A program made the translations under genes and the position numbers. 64,000 nt of DNA from Fagopyrum homotropicum. Its lineage: Eukaryota; Streptophyta; Magnoliopsida; Caryophyllales; Polygonaceae. Of this stretch, positions 20,671 to 31,031 are shown one piece after another; the first letter of the stretch is position 1, and every line of letters begins with the position of its first letter. Under the pieces are notes generated by a model. It did not search any database, was not told where the DNA came from, and saw only the letters and a list, made by a program, of their open reading frames with translations. The stretch lies in assembly GCA_033239125.1 (NCBI GenBank), contig BSWB01000005.1, positions 22,683,447-22,747,446 on the forward strand, in the 5' to 3' direction.

Positions 20671-21600
20671 CGATGTGATCGAGATCACCTCGAACACGAA
20701 GGACCGGCGGTACGATTCCACTTGACTCAAATGGTATGAACGAGATGAAGATGGATTGATTTGAAGGATCGAAATCCGGATATGATGAACACACTCCCTC
20801 CGAATCTCACTTCGGGAATCCCTCAAATCGAACGCCTCACCCTTGGAATCGCAATCCGGCTTGGACGAACCTTCGTTGTCTTCGCCTCTCACTAGGACAA
20901 CTCCTTTAGCATCTCACCAAAGGTTGTGAAAACTAAGCCTCTCACCTAGATTTCGGGATGATTTTGAGAAAAACCAACAAAACATTTTAGAGAAACTTTC
21001 TTTCATTCAACTTCAACTTCCCAAATTACATGATTGGAGGTCCCTTATATAGGGCCGGAAAATTAACCAAATACAAGAAAATAAAAGCAAAAACAATAAA
21101 TTAAAACGGGAAATACGAAGAGTTGAACGAGACTTGATTCATGGCAACTAATTAAAGCGGGAAATACGAAGAGTTGAACGAGATTTAAAATTAATGCAAC
21201 TTGGGCTTTTTTTAAGGAGCGGAAGGGAAAGAGCCGGACTTGTCTTGATGGATGGAATATGGCTGGATTGGTCGTGCATGTGTGCTCCATATCCAACTTG
21301 CTTGCCTCCTTGCATGATCTTGGTCAAAAGTCCACACGAGTATAAACGTTGTTGCATTGTCGGGTCATTTTCACCTTCTTCCTTTTGCAATCTCGACTTA
21401 TCATAAACTACAAAGTTATAGATCTTGAAAATACCTTCGAAAGTAGTACTTGTGGGTCTTCTAACTCCAAACGCAGCTCCACATAAAGACATTTTACAGA
21501 GAGTGCATAAATTTGACAACTTAGCCGAATCGAGCGGAATATGACTTAACTTGACCACACTTGGAGTGAACATTTTCGGCTTCATCTTGGGGCTCTCGGC
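20671..21600 (-). mobile_element. R3 LTR, nearly complete (about 930 bp)
   Basis: It starts cgatgtgatcgag (T of the end mutated) and carries CCCTTATATAGGG near 21045. A tandem duplication of gcgggaaatacgaagagttg-type sequence lies at about 21101-21187. Its U3 coding region is followed by an abrupt switch to R1 sequence at about 21601, so the GATCACATCA end is missing. Confidence 0.75.
21148..21585 (-). CDS. U3-encoded domain of R3 LTR
   Basis: 145 codons open (MKPKMFTPSVVKLSHIP). It has the same core as the R2 and R5 forms: AKLSNLCTLCKMS, STTFEGIFKIYNFVVY, RLQKEEGENDPT, LLTKIMQG. The last 45 residues are not shared. This is a third divergent subtype in which the core frame is uninterrupted. 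The upstream part of the protein is absent because the LTR is truncated. Confidence 0.5.
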   Translation of the reverse strand: MKPKMFTPSVVKLSHIPLDSAKLSNLCTLCKMSLCGAAFGVRRPTSTTFEGIFKIYNFVVYDKSRLQKEEGENDPTMQQRLYSCGLLTKIMQGGKQVGYGAHMHDQSSHIPSIKTSPALSLPLLKKSPSCINFKSRSTLRISRFN

Positions 21601-21604
21601 GTAT

Positions 21605-22953
21605 CATTTGTGATAATTGAAAATAATGTACAAGCTATGTATTGCCACAGCCTCAAGCCTCTCACCATCCATTCTACAATACTTGCATCAACTCTCACAA
21701 GCCTCTCATCTATGAGAACTAATGCCTTCGCCCTTACATCTCACAAAGGCAACCCACCCGGCATCTCACCAAGGACGAGGTTTCGGCATCTCACCAAAAA
21801 CCAAGTAACCTAATAGTTTTCCAAATATAATCAACTCTCACTTATTTTTCTATGAATCAATCAAGCCTTTAAATAGGAAAAATAAGGCTACATGAAAGAT
21901 CAAAAACAAGGCCAAAAGTCATAATAAAAATATAGGCCTTAAAGATCCACATAATGAGGCATTGGTTGTGGACTCTTCACATCTTGACCATAAATCCGGC
22001 TGTTGGAAGAACTGAAATTAAGACCAATCTCTTAGACGAATCGGCTCCTAAAGTCTTCATCAATATTGTAGCCCTTGAAATCAGCTTTCCAACAAGTATT
22101 TACGGACCTTCATTGGATAAATGTAGTATTCATTATGACCAAAATACTGAAGAGTCGGATTAAAGTGAAACCGTTTGCATTGGTTTCCCGGATCACATCA
22201 CCCTTTCCACCTTTTAAAACGATTCGTCCTCGAATCTTCATGCCTCTTATTGAATTGCATCGAATAAGGCTCTGATACCAAATGATACGCCCCAGCCAAA
22301 GGATCAAACGATGCAAGACAAACGAAAAACTAAAGAAAACATACACATGTGTTTTGGATTTATGATAATTGAAAATAAAGTACAAGATATGTATTGCTAG
22401 AGCTTCAAGCATCTCACCATCCACTCTACAATACTCGCATCAACTCTCACAAGCCTCTCACCTATGAGAACTAATGCCTTCGCCCTCGCATCTCACAAAG
22501 GCAACTCACTCGGCATCTCACCAAGGAGGAGGTTTCGGCATCTCACCAAAAACCATGTAACCAAATTGTTTTCCAAATATTGTCAACTCTCACTTATTTT
22601 TTTCTATGAATCAATCAAGCCTTTAAATAGGGAAAATAAGGCTAGATGAAAGATAAAAAGAAAGGCCAAAAGTCATAATAAAATATAGGCCTTAAAGATC
22701 CACATAATGAGGCATTGGTTTTGGACTCTTCACATCTTGACCATAAATCCTGTTGTTGGAAGAACTGAAATTAAGGCCCATCTCTTGGCCGAATCTGCTC
22801 TTGAAATCTGCATTAAAATTGTAGCCTTTGAAATCAGCTTTCCAACAAGTATTTACAGACCTTCATTGGATAAGCGTAGCATTCATTATGACCAAAATAC
22901 TGAAGGATCGAATTAAAGTGAAGCCGTTTGCATTTGTTTCCCGGATCACATCA
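21605..22953 (-). mobile_element. TRIM element: R1 LTR, 82-bp interior, R1 LTR
   Basis: 3' LTR 21605-22200 (truncated at its R/U5 side), interior 22201-22282, 5' LTR 22283-22953 (TGATACGCCCC to GATCACATCA, 671 bp). The interior contains only the PPT, the GATTCG...CGAATC inverted repeat and the PBS complement (ggctctgatacca, 22268-22280). Both LTRs are the same subtype, so this is the best template for the family. It must rely on proteins from another element. Confidence 0.85.
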
Positions 22954-23486
22954 TCGACCGTCCTCGAAACTCCCTTCTCAAGCCTTCTTATAGGGCGAAA
23001 TAGGGTTACGAGAAAAGCCCAATAACCGTCACTGACGTGGCAAATATGACACGCCACTTCGTCATGGAAATCACGGTCTAGTACAAGTTTCCACGGTTGT
23101 GGCTTAGGGCGTGAAACTTTCTGTTGTGCTCCAAATTCACTCTCCACGATCCAAGGCCAAGTCCACGGCCGTAATTTAGGCCGTGGAAGTCTAAATCCTT
23201 TGTGAAAGCCTTTATTTCGTGATGTTCTTCACTCATGATCCTTCCTTAGCTCCTCTAAAGCATCTCCTTGACATCTAGTATGATCAAATACTCCTTTCCT
23301 TCCACATTTTTCTCCAATTAAAGCCTTTATTCACCTATGAACAAAACAAAGCTAGTGTAGATCTCTTTATCGACAAAGTGGGTGAATGAGCTCATATATT
23401 CTTCAAACTCATGTCCATGTACATATAAAAGAGGGAAAAATAACTAAAACAAGTGTCCAAAATGTAGTCATATTTCATGCTAACAA
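22954..23486. other. Unassigned spacer with a short perfect hairpin
   Basis: No gene or LTR is recognisable. It contains ccacggcc (23163-23170) and ggccgtgg (23179-23186) separated by 8 bases, and several CACGG words nearby. It separates the R1 elements from the Athila region. Confidence 0.5.
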
Positions 23487-24361
23487 CATACCATGACCCG
23501 TTAGGAATGTCGCTCAATCTGACTTTGGCAAGACACAAACACCCGGCTATGTGAATGGTGCCGAGTTACTCATCATCATGATTGACTTCCCCAAACCTAT
23601 TTGTTTCTTTCTAACACTTTGAGCCAACATCTCAACTTCACTTTCACTTGATTTTCTTCACTTGCTTCCAAATTTCCGGATAGGTAAAGGGAGGCAAATA
23701 TGTATATGAGGGGCTAAGCATGATCAAGAAGAAGAAGAGAAGAGAATGAATTGCCTTAATCATCCCAGGAAGAATGTGATAGGACTCATCATGTGGTGTC
23801 AACCTTCAAATCCAACATAATTTTGATAAAAACAAAGAATTAAACATGCTAAAAACTTCAAACAAAGCATTTTGCAACTTAAACATATCATAAAACCTTT
23901 CGAGCATATAAAGATTTCAAAACCAATCTGCAAACAAAATCATCATTGAGGTTATATCCAGAGAAGAAGCACAAAATCATTTCGAAAAACTCTCAGTTAT
24001 GAACTCACCTCGGTCGAGGTGGTCTAACGTCATCCGAGGTGTCTACCTCGTCCAGTCAAGAACATCCCGGTCGAGGTCGATAAAAAAAATTTCAAACCAG
24101 TTTTCGACGTTTTCCTTAAACAAAAACCTGTATGTATGCATGTAATGACAGATAAACACATAGAGCCAAGTAAACAGAATAGGATCATAAATATCCGATG
24201 AAGTCATACAACCATACACACATAATGTCAAATCATACATCCAAATACCCCATACTTGGGACACATTGTCCCAATGGGTCAAATAAAAGTCAAAGGAAAT
24301 AAAGTACTCACCGGACCTAGCTGAACTACATAATTAATAAATAAAGAAAATCCCTGCAGCT

Positions 24362-25770
24362 CTAATCCTCGTCAGGTGGTGGTGGTGGTGGTGGATGTGG
24401 AACATATGGGATGTAGGGGTACTGGGATGGATCAAATGGATACCCCATCATATGCTGGAACTGAATCTCCATCATGTGTTGTTGGTAATGCTGGCTCTCT
24501 CTAATCTGATGCATCAAACTGTTAGTGTGTCGGCGCTCATAAGCAAGGCGTTGGGACATATCTATTTTCATAGTTGCATAGGAGTCAATCATATGATCGG
24601 TCAGCTCATCAATCTGTCGGTGAGCCTATGGATCTCTGCGTCTGCGGAATCTGCACTGAGTTGGTCGTGGTGCTGTTGTTGCCTCTTCATTTGTCGCCTC
24701 GTCATCAAGGTCAACAACTAGCACACTAGGTCCGCCGGTATCAGTGCCGGTCTCCATAGCAGATCCTCCATCAAACTCCTCTTCATCATCAGCTGGTGCA
24801 ACATCTCTGGCATCCTGCATGTAAGGAAACCATGCAGAAGACCAATATTGACGGTCGAAGACTGAGAACTGAGATGACCAAAGAATGCCTTGTGGAGTTG
24901 TATTCTCCCATGGCATAGCTACATATGGTGTACTAAGACCACGAGGAATGAGAATATGCCTCGTGATCATCTCCTGAAGTCCAAGCGGCTTCGTAGCCGC
25001 AACCACTGTACATGTACTCAGATCCAGACCCATGGCAGTAGCAATATGGGTCACCAAGCCTCCGCAGCAGATATCTCGCTTGTACTTGCCCTTGATCCTA
25101 CGCAAGTCCTCAGCCAGCATCCCTCCAAAGTCACGAACTCCTCTTGTAACCATAAAAAACATGCTTAATAACTCCCCCTGTCGGACCTTCTGGGGCGTCT
25201 CAGTACGCGCCAAAAGAGTCTTGCTGAATATACGGTGAGCAAGGCGGAAGGCTAGGTGGAAGAAGAGACGCTCTCTCGAGTCTCCAGGTCTCCATCTATC
25301 ACTATGCTCTACCACATGGGTTATCTCACCCCAAAAGTCTCGAGCTACGGCTCGGGAAGGAAAATCGGTAACGGTGGGGGTAGGGAAGCCAAAGATCTCC
25401 CTAAATTGGTCCATCGGTACTATGTAGTTCCGGTTCAACAACCGGTACTTGATGTTATTCCTCTCAGGCACGTGAGTAACAGAATCACGAACTCCATGGT
25501 CGGCTCTAGATAGGCCGGAGCTCGGATCTCCATAAACTCCTCCAGCCCTACCATCGATATCATCTTCTTCAAGTCCTCCACCACGTGGAGGCACTCGAAG
25601 GCGGCAACATCCAGAAACCGCGGGGCAACAATGGGACGCCCACAAATTCTATCAAAATCAGCCTAGTGACGCTTATGGATCACCGGTATAGTAGGATGAG
25701 ATGTAGAAGAAGAGGAGGAACTGCTGGGTCTATCCCTCAAAACCAACTGGCGATCTGATCGACTACTCAT
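24362..25770 (-). pseudogene. ATHILA-type (env-position) ORF, broken
   Basis: It starts at an ATG at 25770 (SSRSDRQLVLRDRP). The frame has a stop about 34 codons in, a frameshift near 25480, and a further stop at 24626, after which the same frame continues to 24362 and ends in a proline run (VPHPPPPPPPDED). Recognisable parts include KYRLLNRNYIVPMDQF, IFGFPTPTVTDF, RGVRDFGGMLAEDLRR and DICCGGLVTHIATAMGLD. Athila elements carry a gene of this type downstream of pol; its role is unsettled and it has been called env-like by position. Not functional as it stands. Confidence 0.75.
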
Positions 25771-26620
25771 GTTTTTGACAGATGAACACCTCGGTTTCTC
25801 TGAAAACCACCTCGGCCGAGACACAGCCGACCAGACCGAGGTGAAGTGTTGTTCAATTTCACTCTCTGATTTTCAAGTTATTTTCCCCCAAATCACTACC
25901 AAATGCTTCCTATGGGGTACTTATATCCTTTTCAACAATAATAATCGGCAAACAGAGTCGGATATGTCCTAAATAAGTGTAAGAAAGAAGAGTTAGGGTT
26001 TTCAAACGAAATACCCAGATTCTGCAGATTCGGAGCGTTTTCCTTGCTGATTGATGCTTGGAAACCGATCATCTTGCTTCCTCCGGTGAAATCGAACAAA
26101 AAATCGTGGAAAACGAGCAAGAAACGAGGAAACGAGGTTAGGGCACCACCGCGATCGAGGCATGGTTGAGAGGGAAAAGTGAGGAGAGAGAAATCCTCTT
26201 CGCCTTTTATACCCCTCGCTGAATTTGATTTCACCTAGGTCGAGGTGGTCCCGACCGGACCGAGGTGTCTGACTGGATGTCAGACCTAGTCACCTCGGTT
26301 GCCCCAAGAACATCTCGGTCGAGGTGATGTGACAGCAACTGAGATGTGTCTCAGTCAACTTCGTCTTCTCAATTTCTCGAACTTATGTCCTTCTAGTGTA
26401 GCTTCTGAGCTCTAATTCTTCCTTAGAAAGTTCCTGGTTTCTGTCTAGAGGATGCCAAAAACAAAGCAAAGCAAACTATTTAAAACTAAGCTAGAAAAAG
26501 GGAAAAGAAAGCAATACCTTGGGTTGCCTCCCAAGAAGCGCTTGATTTAAGGTCGCCAGTTGGACCGTACATCATCCCTAAACATGTTGGAGGGTGTCCT
26601 CACCCCATACTTCACCTTCA
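25771..26620. other. Non-coding interval between pol and ATHILA ORF
   Basis: No protein similarity seen. It contains several CACCTCGGTCGAGGTG-like words (near 25790, 25840, 26229, 26262, 26320) and, near 26522-26540, the sequence complementary to CTTCTTGGGAGGCAACCCAAGG that typically follows the end of pol in Athila-type elements. Confidence 0.6.
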
Positions 26621-29600
26621 TCATGGGGTGAGATAAAGAAGTCTATCAAACGTTCCAATAAATTTTAAGTGCTCATCGGGGAATGAATCATCTATGGGTA
26701 GATCATCCTTCTCGAGCGAGGAGGGAGGTAGCCGGCTGAGGTGATCCGCATCAGAATTCTCGGATCCCTTCTTATCACGAATCTCTAGGTCAAACTCTTG
26801 AAGCAAGAAAATCCAACAAATAAGACGCGGCTTCGCATCCTTCTTAGCAAGCAAGTAACGAATAGTTGCATGATCAGTGTAAACAATAACTTTCGCTCCC
26901 ACTAAGTAAGAGCGAAACTTCTGAAAAGCATATACAATTGCCAAGAGTTCCTTTTCGGTGGTGGCGTAGTTCAGTTGAGCTTCATCTAGCGTCTTGCTAG
27001 CATAGTAAATGGCGTTGGTCCGCCCATCCTTCTTTTGTCCAAGTACCGCTCCTACGGCCACATCACTAGCATCGCACATAATCTCAAAGCACAAGGTCCA
27101 ATCGGGAGGTTGAATGATGGGAGTGGTGATCAACGCTTTCTTTATCCTGTGAAAAGCATCAAGGCATTCCTGCAAAAACTCAAAAACAACATCCTTATTC
27201 AAAAGATTAGTGAGTGGTTTACATATTTTTGAGAAATCCTTGATGAACCTCCTGTAGAAACCTGCATGCCCGAGAAAACTTCGCTTACCCTTAACAGAAC
27301 AAGGGGGAGGAAGTTTCTCAATAGTCTCGATCTTAGCTTGATCGATCTCAATACCTCGGTTGGAAACGAGGTGTCCTAGAACAATTCCTTCACTAACCAT
27401 AAAGTGACACTTCTCCCAATTCAGAACAAGATTAGTGTCTTCAAAACATTGTAGCACTAGAGACAGGTTAGCTAAATAATTATCAAAAGAGGAACCATAT
27501 ACCGAAAAGTCATCCATGAATACCTCCATGATCTCCTCAATGTGCTCGGAAAAGATAGCCATCATAGAACGCTGGAAAGTAGCAGGTGCGTTACATAATC
27601 CAAATGGCATCCTCCTCTAAGCGAATGTCCCCCATGGACAAGTGAAAGTGGTCTTCTCTTGATCATCCGGATGGATAGGAATCTGAAAGAAGCCACTATA
27701 ACCATCTAGATAGCAAAAATGAGAGTGTTGGGCTAACCGTTCAAGCATTTGATCGATAAAGGGGAGCGGGAAATAGTCTTTCCGAGTAGCCACGTTCAGC
27801 TTCCTATAATCAATGCACATCCTCCAGCCCGTAACAGTCCTAGTTGGAATCAACTCGTTGTTCTTATTCGTTACAACAGTCATTCCTCCTTTCTTTGGAA
27901 CTACATGAACCGGGCTCACCCACTTGCTATCTGATATGGGAAATATGATACCTGCATCCAACAACTTAAGAATCTCTTTCTTCACAACCTCTTTCATGAT
28001 CGGATTTAACCGTCTTTGAGGTTCCCGTGAAGTCTTATGATCGTCTTTTATTATTATCTTATGCATGTAGAAAGAAGGTTTAATACCAACAAGATCATCA
28101 ATAGTATAACCTAAAGCCTTTGGATGTTTCCTCTGGACATGCATCAGTTTAGACAATTCAGTTTCAGAAAGGGAAGCACTAACGATAACGGGATAAGTAG
28201 AATCTGGACCAAAGAAAGCATACCTCAAGTGACTAGGAAGTGGTTTAAGCTCCACGACTGGGGGAGCTTTCTGAGGTGGATCCGTGCTTCCTCCTTCCAG
28301 TGTAATAAACTTAGATCGAAGAACTGGACTTTCAGAAGTCTCAGTTGACATCATCTCGCTTGTGACCTCGGTCGAGGTCCGAGGTGGGTTACCGAGATGT
28401 TCCCCTGAATTAAGACCAAAACCTAAATTGCTCTTCTTCCCCTGAATTAGTCTCTCAATCTTAGATCTTGGATCTGCTTCCAATGCCCTTAAACTCCGTA
28501 TATTTTCATTACAAGAAACATCTATACCTTCCTCCATTAAACTAAAACTAAGAACACTTTCAAGCGGGTCATTAATAAGGATAGAGCTCACCAATTGTCT
28601 TGATTCTTCTTCATCATATATGTTGAAGATGTCGTCTTCCAGCGGCTCTCCTTTCATTGCAGCAAGCAATGCAAACTCTACTTGATCTCCGCCAATGTTG
28701 AATTTCAACTTGGCGTTCTTACAATCCACATTGCAACCCAAAGTTTCTAGAAATGGTCTCGCGAGAAAGATAGGAACAGGATAATCTGCGGGAATGTCAA
28801 GTACAACAAAATCTGTAGGTAAATAGAAATTACCTAACTTGACGGGAACGTCTTCCAAGATGCCCACAGGATGGGTAATGGAGCGATCCTCCATGTATAG
28901 CCTTATCTTCACCGGCTTGGGCTCTCCAAGTCCGATTCTCTTACATAGCTCCAGTGGAATGATACTCACGTTGGCTCCTAGATCACACAATGCCTCATAA
29001 GTTACATCCCCAACTTGAATGGGAATGCAAAATGAACCGGGATCTCTCAATTTGGGAGGTATCTTCTCCTTCATGATTTGAATGAGTTCCGAGGACTTAG
29101 ATGTCATCCTCACTTCTTCAAAGTCTTCCAGCTTCCTCTTCCTTGATAGAATCTCCTTCAGAAACTTCCCATAGGCGGGCATCCCTAGAATGGCATCAAG
29201 GAAAGGGATGTTAATGTGTAGCTTATTCATTAGGTCTAGAAACTTACCAAAATGCTTGTCTAGATTTGCCCTCGCCCATGACTGAGGGAATGGAAGTGGT
29301 AGTACCTCGACCGAAGTTTTCTTCTGGTCTTGACTCGACCGAGGTACTGGATCTGCAGTTTTCAGTCCACTTCGTGTCGTTATTGCCATAATCTGTCCCT
29401 TAGGGTTGCTCTCTGTCCTTGCTGGGAGCTTCCCTGGATCTCTTGGCGCTTCATTTGCCTTGTTGAAGAATTTTTGCTCTAAGGCTTTTTGTGCCTTTGA
29501 AAATCAAGTCATCGATGTCTCCATAGCGTTAAGCTTGATCAAAATTTCCTCTAGCACTACATCCTTCTTCTCTGGCTGGGATGAACCTGATCCAGGCTCC

Positions 29601-30937
29601 TGGCTTCTGAATGGAGTAGAAGAAGAAGAAGAAGAAGGGTTAAAAGCATTATTAGCATGAGAATAAGGGTTACCCAGATTTTGTTGATTAGATCTCCAAT
29701 TGTTGCGGTTTGAGTTTCTATTGTTATTGTAATTGTTGTTCCGCGACCCTTGATAGTTGTTTCTTCTTTGATATCCTCCATCTTGCTCCTTCTTCATTTG
29801 AGCTACTAAAAGCTCCTTTAAAGCTTTTACCTCATTGTTAAGCGAGGTGAGTTGAGCTCTATTTGATGATGTTTCTTGGAAGCTAACTCTCCTTGTTTCA
29901 TTCTCGGTTCCTTGATGGGAGTACTTCTCCATATGTAAAGCTTGCTTTTCAATGAATTCCCAAGCTTCGTCTATCGGCATATCCATGAATGTGCCGGCTG
30001 AAAGTAATAGGAGATTGAATTGAGTCGCTCCATCCAATCCCCATAAGTATATCTCCAGCAACTCGATCTTTGGAATCCCATGATGTGGGCAATCCAATAG
30101 AACATCCTTGAATCTCTCCCATGACTTGGACAAACTCTCCTTGTCCTTCACAGTAAAAGCATTGATTTTTCCCCTCATTTCAGCGGTCTTAGAGGGAGGA
30201 GAGAGCTTAGTTAGAAACTCCATCGTCATCTCTTCCCAAGTGTTGATCTTTCCGGGCGGAAGAGATTGATACCAAGCAAGCGCCTTGTCCTTCAAAGAGA
30301 AATAGAAAGGCCTTAACTTGTAGTTGTTGTTCTCTAGTCTTGAAGGTCTCAAGGTCTCCATCAGAATCTCATAGTTTTGCAAATGTTGATGCGGAGACTC
30401 GCTTTCTAAACCTCCAAATTGACATTGTCGGATAATGGATAGAACTTGTGGTCGAAGTTCGTAATCATGCTCAGCCGGATCACCTAGGTTGACTCCTGGA
30501 CGCCTCACTTGTTGATTAGGCTCCATCCTCTGTCCTAGGGTTTGTGGAATTCCAGCAAAAAGAACATCTCGGACAGGCATCCGAGGTGGTAGGTGCACCT
30601 GGGCCGGGGCAACTAGAACTGGGTCCTACCTCGGTTGAGGATCTTGGATCGGTAGAGGCAGAAAATGGGCCCTTAAAGTGGCCATATCTGCTTCTATTCC
30701 TTTTGTCCTTGCGTGAGTCTCTTCTCTTACTCGCTGCAGTGTTTCTCTATTGAGGCGTAGCTGTTCCAGCACCTCCTGCAATCCGGCCTCAAGATCGCGA
30801 TCGTCTTGATTGGCCATCTTAGCTTCTCTTAATCGTCGCTTGTATGTCTTTTCTGGTTCGGGATCGTAAGGAACGATTTCCTTTCCAGCACGGGTTCTTC
30901 GCATAGACCTAAGAAAAGATCCTGCGAAAACACTCAA
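26621..30937 (-). pseudogene. gag-pol: Athila gag-PR-RT-RNase H polyprotein, three stops
   Basis: One frame starts at 30937 (MSVFAGSF) with stops at 30626, 29504 and 27617. Order: charged N-terminus; gag domain (ALAWYQSLPPGKINTW near 30265); an Asn/Arg-rich tail without a CCHC knuckle; protease (LCDLGANVSIIPL near 28980); RT (WRMCIDYRKLN near 27810, FMDDFSVYG near 27510); RNase H (CDASDVAVGAVLG near 27070, TDHATIRYLL near 26870, ADHLSRL near 26730). After RNase H the frame runs about 37 codons to a stop without any integrase HHCC or DDE motif. FMDD in place of YVDD/YIDD is usual in the Athila lineage. Confidence 0.9.
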
Positions 30938-31007
30938 GTAGAGTGGTTAATAGCAACAAGGGCAATATCCCCGAAAGACAACCGAAACCGGCTCGGTGTA
31001 GACCAAT

Positions 31008-31025
31008 TCCCCGGCAACGGTGCCA
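31008..31025 (-). promoter_or_regulatory. Athila primer-binding site, tRNA-Asp type
   Basis: The minus strand reads TGGCACCGTTGCCGGGGA six bases inside the LTR end. This is close to the tRNA-Asp-type PBS known from Athila/Tat elements (one base differs from the form I know). Confidence 0.8.
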
Positions 31026-31031
31026 AAAACT

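Noticed and set aside
24890..25513. Plus-strand open frames around 25 kb
   Set aside because: They lie opposite the ATHILA-type ORF and show no family similarity.
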